Shown here piece after piece: positions 1 to 8,141 of a stretch of DNA of 64,000 nt; the stretch's first letter is position 1, and the number at the start of each line of letters is the position of its first letter. This stretch comes from Anaerolineae bacterium (lineage in GTDB: Bacteria > Chloroflexota > Anaerolineae > Anaerolineales > Anaerolineaceae), in NCBI GenBank assembly GCA_013178185.1, contig JABLXC010000020.1, positions 1-64,000 of the forward strand, read 5' to 3'. A program made the position numbers and the translations under genes. A model generated the notes under the pieces. The model saw only the letters and a program-made list of their open reading frames with translations. It was not told where the DNA came from and made no database searches.

Positions 1-1
1 C

Positions 2-73
2 CATAAGCCTGCACCCAACCATCCCTGGCGTTCACCCATATCTACTCGTAACCCTACTAAAGCTGCTCCCTGA
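2..73 (+). CDS. C-terminal fragment of an integrase-core transposase
   Basis: An open frame runs in from the window edge and stops at TGA 71-73. The 23 visible residues contain KPAPNHPWR, a tail I associate with IS481-like and related DDE integrase-core transposases. The catalytic domain lies outside the window, so it is unknown whether the gene is intact. Its position next to the terminal repeats of the presumed element supports the call. The match rests on a short motif only. Confidence 0.45.
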   Translation, partial: HKPAPNHPWRSPISTRNPTKAAP

Positions 74-78
74 AAGGG

Positions 79-120
79 GACATTCTAACTTTGGCAGTTT
101 GGGTGACATTTTAACTTTGG
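79..120. repeat. Pair of 16-bp direct repeats at the IS end
   Basis: GACATTCTAACTTTGG (79-94) and GACATTTTAACTTTGG (105-120) differ at one base and start 26 bases apart. Repeated internal motifs next to the terminal inverted repeat are typical transposase-binding sites at IS ends. Confidence 0.6.
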
Positions 121-253
121 GCTAACAGGCTGGGTTTGAGCTCCGCGTTGTATGGTTTATGAGGTATTGCTGGCGACTGACTTTTCAGGAACACTTGAGA
201 TCCAAGAAGGCTTCCCCTCAGGAAACGTTTTTAGGAGACCAGTGTTAAGAAAT

Positions 254-282
254 ATGACTATTTTTAAAGATCAGTGTATACT
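254..282 (+). promoter_or_regulatory. Candidate sigma-70 promoter for the GNAT gene
   Basis: An ATGACT -35-like element (254-259), a 17-base spacer and TATACT at 277-282 preceded by TG (275-276, no extra base) fit a vegetative promoter. It sits about 40 bases before the start codon at 325. The -35 match is only four of six. The rest of 128-324 shows nothing else that I recognise. Confidence 0.4.
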
Positions 283-324
283 CACTCTTGTCTTTCCCCC
301 ATTATTCCTTTAAAGAGGCCAGTT

Positions 325-1452
325 ATGATTGAAATCCAAAAGCTTGATACGGAATCAAAGTCAGAAGTTAAGGAATTCATTCAATTTCATTTCGACCTGT
401 ATAAAAATTGCCCGCAATGGGTGCCTCCTTTTCGGCAAGACATCGCTTTGATGCTCAATAAGAAGAAGCACCCTTTTTATGAGCATTCGGAGGCAGATTT
501 TTTTGTGGCCAGGCGAGACGGCAAAATTGTCGGGCGGGTCGCCGCAATGGAAAATAAACCTTTCAACCAATACCACAATACTCGCAAAATCCAATTTTAT
601 CTGTTTGACAGCATCGATGACCAGGAAACGACGAATGCGCTTTTTGACGCCGTAGCAGATTGGGGGCGGGCCAGGGGGATGACGGAAATCGTAGGCCCGA
701 AAGGGTTCAGCGCTTTCGACGGGTATGGAATCCAGGTGGAGGGTTTCGAGCACCGGCAGATGATGACCATGATGAATTACAACTATCCTTATTACGCCAA
801 GCTTATGGAAAACGCCGGTTTTGAAAAAGAAAATGATTTTGTTTCTTGCTATGTGCCGCGCGAGAAATTTATATTACCTGACAAGGTGGAAGAGATTGCC
901 CGTCGGGTGCGCGAACGGGGTACGTTTGTCGTCAAGGATTTTAAAAACAAGCGAGAATTGAAGGAATGGGCAGGGAGAATCGGCGACGCCTATAACAAAA
1001 CTTTTGTGAATAACTGGGAATATTACCCGCTTACGGAGCGCGAGGTAAAATTCCTGTTGGATAATTTACTTGTTCTGGCTGACCCGAAACTTATCAAGAT
1101 TATCTTGTACAAGGATCAGGTGGTAGGATTTTTACTGGGGTTTCCAGATGTTTCTGCGGCGTTACAGCGCCATAACGGCAGGATTACCCCCTGGGCGATC
1201 ATCGACATCCTTCTGGAAACCAAACGCACCAAGTGGATCTCTTTGAACGGTGTTGGTATCTTGCCGGAATATCATGGCAGGGGAGGCAACGCATTGCTGT
1301 ACTCGGAAATGAGAAAGACCGTTTGGGACTACGGGTTCGATCATGCCGAGCAGACGCAAATGGCAGATACGGCGGTGCAGGTCAGGCAGGATATGGAAGC
1401 GCTAGGCGCAAAAATTTATAAGGTACACCGAATTTTTCACAAAAAGATTTAG
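325..1452 (+). CDS. GNAT-family N-acetyltransferase-like protein
   Basis: A predicted 375-residue protein of the large, two-lobed GNAT-like type (YghO-like). It begins with a fold containing FVARRDGKIVGRVAAM, a typical GNAT beta4/beta5 region. A second C-terminal GNAT half contains NGVGILPEYHGRGGNALLYS, with the acetyl-CoA pyrophosphate-binding pattern (Q/R-x-x-G-x-G/A) represented as YHGRGGN. Substrate and pathway are unknown. I chose ATG 325, after AAAGAGG at 312-318, over the upstream GTG 274 because the residues encoded between the two starts do not look like part of the fold. The gene stands alone between an IS end and a convergent membrane protein and ends at its own terminator. Confidence 0.7.
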   Translation: MIEIQKLDTESKSEVKEFIQFHFDLYKNCPQWVPPFRQDIALMLNKKKHPFYEHSEADFFVARRDGKIVGRVAAMENKPFNQYHNTRKIQFYLFDSIDDQETTNALFDAVADWGRARGMTEIVGPKGFSAFDGYGIQVEGFEHRQMMTMMNYNYPYYAKLMENAGFEKENDFVSCYVPREKFILPDKVEEIARRVRERGTFVVKDFKNKRELKEWAGRIGDAYNKTFVNNWEYYPLTEREVKFLLDNLLVLADPKLIKIILYKDQVVGFLLGFPDVSAALQRHNGRITPWAIIDILLETKRTKWISLNGVGILPEYHGRGGNALLYSEMRKTVWDYGFDHAEQTQMADTAVQVRQDMEALGAKIYKVHRIFHKKI

Positions 1453-1463
1453 ATTCTCGCAAC

Positions 1464-2810
1464 CTATTGAAATGGTGCACGCCGGGCAGCGCCCCCGGCG
1501 TTTTTTGTTAAGAGGGGTTGGATAAGGCCGAAAGCAATATAGAGACAGGTGAAAGGGATGAGCGGTACAACATATCGTTGAAAAGGAAGCGGAACGGCCA
1601 CGAGCAGAGATATGAACTGCAATGCTCCCCCCGCGCAAAGCAGGGCGGCGCGGCGACGGTCTGGTCTATTTTTCATTAGAGCCTGTCTTAGGAGCAGAAG
1701 ATAGCCGACAACTGTCAGCACTGCCATTAATGCCCCTCCCACGAAACCGCGCAGAAGTGTGTGGAGAGGGTTTGAAAAATACGCCTGGGTTGCCACTTGC
1801 GTATCCGATGAATAATTCTCCGCTTCGGCAATTTGGGGTGGTAGGATATAGAGATTGGCCACCAATGCAACCAAACGTTGAGCTGGGGAGTGCAAGATCT
1901 GCCCTGGCGCGGCAGAACCAAAGGTTTCGACCTGTTTTTCAACAAGTTCCTGGCGCGCCATCCAGGCAGCAGATATGGCCTTGAAAGGCTTGCTCCACAA
2001 AAAGGGGTTTAACAAAAATACGACGGCGACAAAGAGGACGGAATATTTTAGCAGGTTAACCAATCGCAATCGCCAGCGGATGAGCTTTTCCCCTGGGAAT
2101 GCAAGCGCGAGGGCTCCCCAGAAAAATAGAATTAATGTAGATTGTTTCGCGTTCAGCGCTAAAGCCGTTGCGAGTGCTAGTAAATAGGGATTTGCGGGAG
2201 ATCTCAGGATCAGAAATATCGTCAGTGATACGGTGAAGAGAAGGGTGCTTTCTGCCATGGCGCGCCGGGTATGAAGCAGAACCAAAGCGTTGCTGGCGAA
2301 GAGCAAAAAAGTCAACCAGCCCATCTGTTCTCCTCCAAGTGTGCGACCTGTTGCATACAACAACCAGCAAGTAAGTGGAAATAGGAATGCCGTCGCTGCT
2401 CTGGCGGTTAGCAATAAGCGCTCACTGGGCAAGGCGTTTGCGAGTTTATTTTCAGTCCAGCTTTTTGACCAGTCCCAGTCTGCTGTTGGAGCAGGCTGCG
2501 CCCCGTTAATTTTTCGCCCGATGCCGATCAGGTAGCGTGTCAGGGGGGCATCCAACAGGCGATATCGCTGCGCTGAATCCTGGGTGTTGTCTTCGCGCCA
2601 AAACAACCGAGAGGGCTGCGAGAAGAAAAGATCCAAATCGCGGCTCATATATATTTGCGTGCTCTCATCGGGATGGAAGGGCGTTGAGGATAAGGCTGAA
2701 AAGTAGGCAAGTGAAATGGCAAGTATAGCAAGACCTACAAAAAGATAGTACCCATAAAATACTCGATGTTTAATTTGCAATGATTGGCTCTCCGATGGGG
2801 TTATGTTCAT
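1464..2810 (-). CDS. Multi-pass membrane protein, GT-C glycosyltransferase-like (family 39 type)
   Basis: A predicted 448-residue integral membrane protein with about ten hydrophobic segments. After the first membrane span it carries FHPDESTQIYMSRDLD, the acidic D-E pair in the first outer loop that is the usual catalytic signature of GT-C enzymes such as ArnT and PMT. These enzymes move a sugar from a polyprenyl-phosphate donor on the outer membrane face, but here donor and acceptor are unknown. It starts at ATG 2810 and is divergent from the next GT-C-like gene, with a 51-base gap. Its last codons overlap the terminator of the convergent GNAT gene, and the final residues (GGAARRAPF) are encoded by that hairpin region, so they may be a poorly conserved tail. 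Confidence 0.65.
   Translation of the reverse strand: MNITPSESQSLQIKHRVFYGYYLFVGLAILAISLAYFSALSSTPFHPDESTQIYMSRDLDLFFSQPSRLFWREDNTQDSAQRYRLLDAPLTRYLIGIGRKINGAQPAPTADWDWSKSWTENKLANALPSERLLLTARAATAFLFPLTCWLLYATGRTLGGEQMGWLTFLLFASNALVLLHTRRAMAESTLLFTVSLTIFLILRSPANPYLLALATALALNAKQSTLILFFWGALALAFPGEKLIRWRLRLVNLLKYSVLFVAVVFLLNPFLWSKPFKAISAAWMARQELVEKQVETFGSAAPGQILHSPAQRLVALVANLYILPPQIAEAENYSSDTQVATQAYFSNPLHTLLRGFVGGALMAVLTVVGYLLLLRQALMKNRPDRRRAALLCAGGALQFISLLVAVPLPFQRYVVPLIPFTCLYIAFGLIQPLLTKNAGGAARRAPFQ
1480..1506 (+). terminator. Intrinsic terminator of the GNAT gene
   Basis: CGCCGGG (1480-1486) pairs with CCCGGCG (1494-1500) over a 7-base loop and is followed by six T (1501-1506). It lies inside the last codons of the convergent gene at 1464-2810, so the same DNA is read as protein on the minus strand. 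Confidence 0.8.
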
Positions 2811-2861
2811 AAGCCGATGTTGAATACAATATATAGAGATTCTTAAGAGCGATTATAAATT

Positions 2862-4484
2862 ATGCGCCGAATACAAATCATCTTAATCTTGTTGTTGACT
2901 CTTTTGGTTGGTGCTGGTTTGAAGGTCTGGCTGCTTTCGCAGGAAGTCATTCCTTTTAATTCGGATGAAGCGATCGTTGCCTTGATGGCCCGCCACATTT
3001 TGGCTGGGGAAAGACCTGTGTTCTTTTATGGGCAGTCTTATATGGGTAGCCTGGATGCCTTCCTTGTTGCCCTGGGTTTTTTAATTTTTGGTTCACATGT
3101 CTGGGTTATTCGTCTTGTGCAGACGACGCTCTATCTTTCCACCATTATAGCAACAGTATTGGCCGGGCGGTTAGCGTTCAACTCCTGGAATGTGGGGTTA
3201 TTTTCTGGCTTCTTCCTGGCAATTCCCACAGTGAATTTTACATTATACACAACCGCCAGCCTTGGAGGGTATGGCGAAGCGCTTTTACTGGGGAGTCTGC
3301 TTTTGTTGGTTTATTTCTGGTTGAGTGGCTTGGTTCTGGAAAAACCTGGAAGATTTTCTTTTAAGATTCTGACTGCTTTTGGTCTTTGGGGGATACTTGC
3401 CGGGATTGGATTTTGGGCAAACGGAATCACCCTGGTTTTCTCGATACCATCTGGTTTAGGGATGCTGGCCGTTCTCATCCGGTATTGGCAACTTGGCAGA
3501 GCAAAATGGATTTATATTCTCCCCATTGTTGCCATCTCAGGATTTTTTATCGGATCGATGCCCTGGTGGCTTTCCATCCTCCAAAACGGCCTTGACTTGC
3601 TAGTGAACGAATTATTCGGAGGCGCGGTGGCTGTCGAGCGGGGCACCTTTTTTTCCAGAACACTCGATCATTTGATCAATCTGATTCTCTTGGGAGGCAC
3701 CGTCACTTTTGGGCTCCGCCCTCCCTGGGAAGTTCGATGGCTTGCGCTTCCCCTGCTTCCCCCGACCTTAATCTTTTGGTTCGCCGTCATCTTTTTTTGG
3801 TTCAGGGAACTGTTCCGATCTTCGGATTATCAGAAAAACCTATGGGTGCTTATGGGTGTTCCACTTTTGGTGGTATCTGGTTTTTTGTTTACCTCCTTTG
3901 GGGTGGATCCATCCGGACGGTACTTCGTCCCACTGGCTATACCGCTGGCTTTGACTGCAGCGCAATTCCTTTGGATTGAAATCGCAAGAAGATGGGCTCG
4001 CTTTGCGGCTCTGGCGATTGTGCTGGCATTCAACCTGGCCGGAACGGTTGAATGTGCTTTTCGATATCCGCCAGGATTAACAACCCAGTTCTATTCTGCA
4101 ACGATTATCGACCACAGGTATGATCAAGAATTGATTCGATTCCTGGAAGCGAACGCAGAACGGCGGGGATATACGAATTATTGGGTCGCTTACCCGTTGG
4201 CGTTTTTATCCGGCGAACAGTTGATCTTTATACCGGCACTGCCTTATCACCTGGATTTAAGGTATACAGATCGGGATAACCGCTATTCGCCCTATAATGA
4301 TGCAGTCAAAAATAGCCAGCGGATTGCCTATATCACCACACGCAACCCGGCGCTGGATGACTACTTGCGAGCGAAATTTGTCGAAAACGCGATCAAATGG
4401 CAAGAAGAGGTTATCGGGGATTATCGCGTCTATTATCGCCTTTCCAAAGCCATACGCCCAGAAGATATCGGTCTTGGGAATTGA
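2862..4484 (+). CDS. Multi-pass membrane protein, GT-C glycosyltransferase-like
   Basis: A predicted 540-residue membrane protein. It has an N-terminal span, then the loop FNSDEAIVALMARHIL with a D-E pair, followed by GQSYMGSLDAFLVAL and about ten more hydrophobic segments. A soluble C-terminal region runs from about residue 415. This layout matches GT-C membrane glycosyltransferases of the family 39-like group that are common in Chloroflexota. The precise substrate cannot be read. It starts at ATG 2862 with only a weak Shine-Dalgarno. The next gene follows 8 bases after the stop, so the two are probably co-transcribed. Confidence 0.6.
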   Translation: MRRIQIILILLLTLLVGAGLKVWLLSQEVIPFNSDEAIVALMARHILAGERPVFFYGQSYMGSLDAFLVALGFLIFGSHVWVIRLVQTTLYLSTIIATVLAGRLAFNSWNVGLFSGFFLAIPTVNFTLYTTASLGGYGEALLLGSLLLLVYFWLSGLVLEKPGRFSFKILTAFGLWGILAGIGFWANGITLVFSIPSGLGMLAVLIRYWQLGRAKWIYILPIVAISGFFIGSMPWWLSILQNGLDLLVNELFGGAVAVERGTFFSRTLDHLINLILLGGTVTFGLRPPWEVRWLALPLLPPTLIFWFAVIFFWFRELFRSSDYQKNLWVLMGVPLLVVSGFLFTSFGVDPSGRYFVPLAIPLALTAAQFLWIEIARRWARFAALAIVLAFNLAGTVECAFRYPPGLTTQFYSATIIDHRYDQELIRFLEANAERRGYTNYWVAYPLAFLSGEQLIFIPALPYHLDLRYTDRDNRYSPYNDAVKNSQRIAYITTRNPALDDYLRAKFVENAIKWQEEVIGDYRVYYRLSKAIRPEDIGLGN

Positions 4485-4492
4485 GATTATCC

Positions 4493-6013
4493 ATGAACGT
4501 ACAACAAAAATCCTTTCACCCCTTACGTTCTGACGTGGGACGGTTATTCTTCGTCACGCTATTTTTACTGGTTTTTATTATGGGAGCGCGAACGCCCCTC
4601 GATACAGATGTCTGGTGGCAACTGCGGGCTGGTGAGGAGACCTGGCGGGCTGGAGCTCCTGTTTTGGTAGATCACTTTTCATTTACCCATTATGGAGGTA
4701 GATGGATCAATCATAGCTGGTTGGGGCAAGTTTTTCTGTACCTGGCTTATGCTGGGGCCGGGTATTGGGGGTTAACTTTTTTGGTCGCGCTGGCTGCGGC
4801 GGGCAGCCTGATGGTGATATTTTTGATGGGGACTTCGCCGATCCCTTTTCGTTCCTTCTTGATCATTTTTGGAGCAGTCGCATTGGCGCCAGTTTGGTCT
4901 CCAAGGCCACAAGTATTTTCATTGTTCTTTCTTGCGTTGCTTCAGATTGCACTTGAATCTTGTAAAAGGCTCGGGTGGCGGAAAATATGGTTTCTGGTTA
5001 TTCTTTTTGTTCTCTGGTCTAATTTTCACGCCGGGTATTCTTTGGGTTTGATTTTTCTGGGATGTACGATTCTGGGTGAAATCCTTAACAACCTAGTTGG
5101 ATTAAGAAAGGATTCGAGACCTTCTTGGATCAAGATTTTTGCCCTTTGTGGTTGGACAGCGGCATGCGGCATCGCTGTATTGCTCAATCCTAACGGTTTG
5201 GGGACCTGGACGGTGCAGTTCAACACCATCCATGTAGGAGCCTTGCAACGATTTGTTGTTGAGTGGGCATCTCCCGATTTTCATGACCTTGCCCAACAGC
5301 CTTTTTTATGGCTTTTATTCGCGACAGTATTAGTGCTGTCATTGTCTCCCGAGCGACCAGATGGAACACACGTGATTTCTATTCTTTGTTTTGCTGGATT
5401 AGCTTTGATGGCGCGGCGAAATATTGGGCCGTTTGCGCTGGTTGCAATTCCGGTTCTCGACCGATATGGCTGGTCTCTCTTAGGCTCTATGTTAGAAAGA
5501 TTTAAGGGAAAGAAAATCTTGGAAAATTACGTGATCCCTGGAGGCAGTGAGCCGTTTCAAAGGAAGGCTTCGCCTGGCGTAAAATTGTTGAATCTCCTGG
5601 TGATCGCATTGTTAACCATTGCTGCAACTATTAAGGCCTATCTTGTGGCTTATCCTTCTTTTGTTGAAGCTTCCATGGCGGAACAATTTCCTGTGAAAGC
5701 GGTTCAAGTCCTCACAGAAAACTCACCTTCGGGCAATCTTCTAAACGAATATAACTGGGGTGGGTACTTAACCTGGTTTTCTAGAAAGACGCCCGTCTTT
5801 GTGGATGGAAGGACAGACCTGTTTGGCGACAAGACCATAATGGAATGGATCGATCTCATTCAAGCCAGGGGAAATTGGGAAGCGCAGCTCGATTGGTTTG
5901 AGATCGAATATGTTTTGCTGCAACCTGACCGCCCGATTCTTGATCACTTGAGAGAGAGTGGCTGGCGGTTGCTGTATGAAGACCAGGGGGCTGTCCTGTA
6001 TACCAGGGATTAG
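4493..6013 (+). CDS. Multi-pass membrane protein, possible glycosyltransferase
   Basis: A predicted 506-residue membrane protein. Soon after the first span it has TPLDTDVWWQLRAGEETW and then HYGGRWINHSWLGQVFLYL, followed by about nine hydrophobic segments and a roughly 90-residue soluble C-terminal part with FVDGRTDLFGDK. The D-x-D-x-W-W and W-x-x-H-x-W pattern recurs in a family of uncharacterised bacterial membrane proteins related to GT-C enzymes. I chose ATG 4493, which lies 8 bases after the previous stop; an in-frame extension back to 4397 would overlap that gene by 88 bases. Function is inferred only from topology and neighbours. Confidence 0.55.
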   Translation: MNVQQKSFHPLRSDVGRLFFVTLFLLVFIMGARTPLDTDVWWQLRAGEETWRAGAPVLVDHFSFTHYGGRWINHSWLGQVFLYLAYAGAGYWGLTFLVALAAAGSLMVIFLMGTSPIPFRSFLIIFGAVALAPVWSPRPQVFSLFFLALLQIALESCKRLGWRKIWFLVILFVLWSNFHAGYSLGLIFLGCTILGEILNNLVGLRKDSRPSWIKIFALCGWTAACGIAVLLNPNGLGTWTVQFNTIHVGALQRFVVEWASPDFHDLAQQPFLWLLFATVLVLSLSPERPDGTHVISILCFAGLALMARRNIGPFALVAIPVLDRYGWSLLGSMLERFKGKKILENYVIPGGSEPFQRKASPGVKLLNLLVIALLTIAATIKAYLVAYPSFVEASMAEQFPVKAVQVLTENSPSGNLLNEYNWGGYLTWFSRKTPVFVDGRTDLFGDKTIMEWIDLIQARGNWEAQLDWFEIEYVLLQPDRPILDHLRESGWRLLYEDQGAVLYTRD

Positions 6014-6018
6014 TTTTT

Positions 6019-6807
6019 TTATTCGGCATCGTAAATTTCGGGCCGGCGGTCTTTAAAAACCGGCATCCACTGGCGCACTCGCTGGACTTCGCCCAGGTCA
6101 ATTTCTGTTGTGAGGAGGCAAGCCTCCGCTTCCGAGCCCTCTGTGATCGCTTCTCCCCAGGGATTGATGACTGCACTTTTACCCCCAAATAATTCTTTGC
6201 CAATCTGGCCAACACAGTTGACAGCAGCGATGAACATCTGGTTTTCAATTGCTCTTGCTCTCAACAACGTGCTCCAATGATCAATCCGGCGCGTCGGCCA
6301 TTGTGCAACGATAAGTGTTACTGGAACGCCTTCAATCCCATAGCGCCGAAACAACTCCGGAAACCGAAGATCATAGCAAATTGCCAATCCTGCGCTTCCC
6401 CAGGGAAAGCTTGCGATTTGGATGCTGTTTCCACTTTTCAACCACTGCACCTCATCCATCAGGCCGAAGAGATGGATTTTTGAATATTTTGCGGCGATGT
6501 TCCCCTGCGGATCGATCAGCAGAAAGGTGTTCAGGAAATTCCCATTCTCTTTTTCTATCCAGGATCCTCCAATCCATATGCGGGAATTTTGCGCTGCCTT
6601 CAGCAGTAGAGGCAATAGCCGTTGGTTTTCGTGGTGATATTTCTCTCGATTTTCTAAGTCATAACCGCTAGACCACAATTCTGGCAGGAGGATTAGCTGG
6701 CTGCCCTGCCCGGCGGCCTCTTTGACCAATGGCAGAATTGAAGAGAGGTTTCCCTCGACATCCCCAAGCTGGATGTTCGTTTGGGCGAGGCTTATGGTTG
6801 TTTTCAT
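6019..6807 (-). CDS. Nitrilase-family amidase (omega-amidase-like)
   Basis: A 262-residue cytosolic carbon-nitrogen hydrolase. The Glu-Lys-Cys catalytic triad is visible: the Glu in LLPELWSSGYD (about residue 43), the Lys in KYSKIHLFGL, and the Cys in AICYDLRFPELFR. The length and the CYDLRFPE motif fit the omega-amidase/YafV branch, which hydrolyses 2-oxo-dicarboxylic acid monoamides, but related deaminated-glutathione amidases look alike. ATG 6807 was chosen because the 37 upstream residues of the longer frame have no nitrilase character. The gene interrupts the run of membrane glycosyltransferase-like genes on the opposite strand and shares a 71-base divergent promoter region with the next one. 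Confidence 0.85.
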   Translation of the reverse strand: MKTTISLAQTNIQLGDVEGNLSSILPLVKEAAGQGSQLILLPELWSSGYDLENREKYHHENQRLLPLLLKAAQNSRIWIGGSWIEKENGNFLNTFLLIDPQGNIAAKYSKIHLFGLMDEVQWLKSGNSIQIASFPWGSAGLAICYDLRFPELFRRYGIEGVPVTLIVAQWPTRRIDHWSTLLRARAIENQMFIAAVNCVGQIGKELFGGKSAVINPWGEAITEGSEAEACLLTTEIDLGEVQRVRQWMPVFKDRRPEIYDAE

Positions 6808-6825
6808 GACGGCTTGAATTATAAT
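6798..6825 (+). promoter_or_regulatory. Candidate promoter in the amidase / GT87 divergent spacer
   Basis: A perfect TATAAT (6820-6825) follows TTGTTT (6798-6803) at 16 bases and would drive the gene starting at 6879. The core AATTATAAT also gives TATAAT on the minus strand (6818-6823), so the same AT-rich centre could serve both directions. Confidence 0.45.
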
Positions 6826-6878
6826 AGTTTTTGTCTGTTTGAAGGGGAACACAAAGCCCGAAGCGCGAGGAGAGCAAT

Positions 6879-8141
6879 TTGAGCATGCAATGGAAGAATT
6901 TCCGGTGGATCGCGCCATTGATTCTGTTGGGCGGCGTTCTGGTCTTATTAACGTGGGGGAACTTCGTTTTTACCCGGGCTAATCCCGGCGGGAACGATTT
7001 TCTCGTCCATTGGATGGGCACCAGGATGTTTATCACCGAAGGCATCAGCCCGTACAGCGATGAGACTGCGATTGCAATTCAGGAGTTTGCCTATGGGCGG
7101 CCAGCCCGTCCTGGAGAACACGAACTTCGTGTAGCTTATCCTTTTTATTCCATCTTTGTGTTTCTCCCATTTTCTTTAATCCCCGATTATGCGTTCGCAC
7201 GAGCTTTGTGGATGACGTTATTGGAAGCGGGGCTCATTGCGCTTTCATTCCTCTCTGTTCGATTGACGAACTGGCGGCCTCCATCCTGGGTCCTGGCATC
7301 TTTTTTTGTGTTTTCATTGCTCTGGTACCATGGGGCGCGACCTTTGATCAATGGGAACGTCGTCATCTTGATTGCGCTGGGGTTCGTGGGGGTTTTATTG
7401 GCGATACGGTACCGGGCAGATGAACTGGCCGGCGTTTTAATGGCACTCACGACGATAAAACCCCAATTATTGCTGATCTTTTCGATTTATCTGATTTTTG
7501 TCGCTTTGGTTCAGCGAAGGTGGAAATTCATATTTTGGTTTTTTGGGACGCTCGCATTGCTTGTATTGGTTTCGATGTTGTTGTTGCCTGATTGGATGTT
7601 GCAGAACTTGCGTGAGATTCTCCGTTATCCTGCCTATAACCCCCCAGGCACGCTTCAGGCAGCTCTAAAGGTATGGTTTCCTGTCTTCGGTGGCCGCCTT
7701 GGTTGGGGAATTACTGGCTTTTTAGGGTTATTGCTGCTGGTAGAGTGGCGGTTTTTGGGCATGACAGAGTTTCGAAGGATGCTTTGGGTTTCTTGCTTGA
7801 CTTTGACGGTAAGCCAGTGGATTGGCATTCAAACCGACCCTGGTAATTTTATTATCTTGCTGCCGGCGCTGGTGTTGATCTTTGCAACGCTTTCGGAACG
7901 CTGGCGGAGGGCTGGGAATCTCATTTCTGTTGGAATCATGGCGATCCTGTTGGTGAGTTTATGGTTGTTATTCCTGTCCACAGTCGAATATGGCTATCAA
8001 CCCCAACAAAGCCCAATCATGTTCTTGCCGCTTCCCGGCTTTTTGCTCGTGGGCTTCTATTGGATCCGCTGGTGGGTCATTCACCCTGGCAGCGTGTTAA
8101 ATGCATGGCATTCCGACCAGGATCTGATCCTGAGGCGATGA
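6879..8141 (+). CDS. DUF2029 / glycosyltransferase family 87 membrane protein
   Basis: A predicted 420-residue membrane protein with about ten spans. The first outer loop reads NPGGNDFLVHWMGTRMF and continues with GISPYSDE and later RVAYPFYSIFVFLPFSLIP. This is the typical order of GT87 (PimE-like, polyprenyl-phosphate-mannose-dependent) proteins, in which an Asp in the first loop is catalytic. The start is probably TTG 6879, 4-6 bases after AGGAGAG (6868-6874); ATG 6885 is the alternative and costs two residues. It is the first gene of a four-gene run in which stops and starts overlap or lie a few bases apart, implying joint translation. Confidence 0.7.
   Translation: MSMQWKNFRWIAPLILLGGVLVLLTWGNFVFTRANPGGNDFLVHWMGTRMFITEGISPYSDETAIAIQEFAYGRPARPGEHELRVAYPFYSIFVFLPFSLIPDYAFARALWMTLLEAGLIALSFLSVRLTNWRPPSWVLASFFVFSLLWYHGARPLINGNVVILIALGFVGVLLAIRYRADELAGVLMALTTIKPQLLLIFSIYLIFVALVQRRWKFIFWFFGTLALLVLVSMLLLPDWMLQNLREILRYPAYNPPGTLQAALKVWFPVFGGRLGWGITGFLGLLLLVEWRFLGMTEFRRMLWVSCLTLTVSQWIGIQTDPGNFIILLPALVLIFATLSERWRRAGNLISVGIMAILLVSLWLLFLSTVEYGYQPQQSPIMFLPLPGFLLVGFYWIRWWVIHPGSVLNAWHSDQDLILRR

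Larger units (their letters stand above)
1..127. mobile_element. Right end of an insertion sequence (IS481-like, DDE integrase type), cut by the window edge
   Basis: The first 127 bases look like the end of a transposable element. They hold the last codons of a probable integrase-core transposase (2-73), then two 16-base direct repeats (79-94 and 105-120), and finish in GGGCTAACA at 119-127. Read on the other strand the edge begins TGTTAGCCCAAAGTTAAAAT, a TG-start, CA-end layout common for this IS type. The left end lies outside the window, so neither the partner inverted repeat nor a target duplication can be checked. The family assignment is tentative. Confidence 0.5.
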
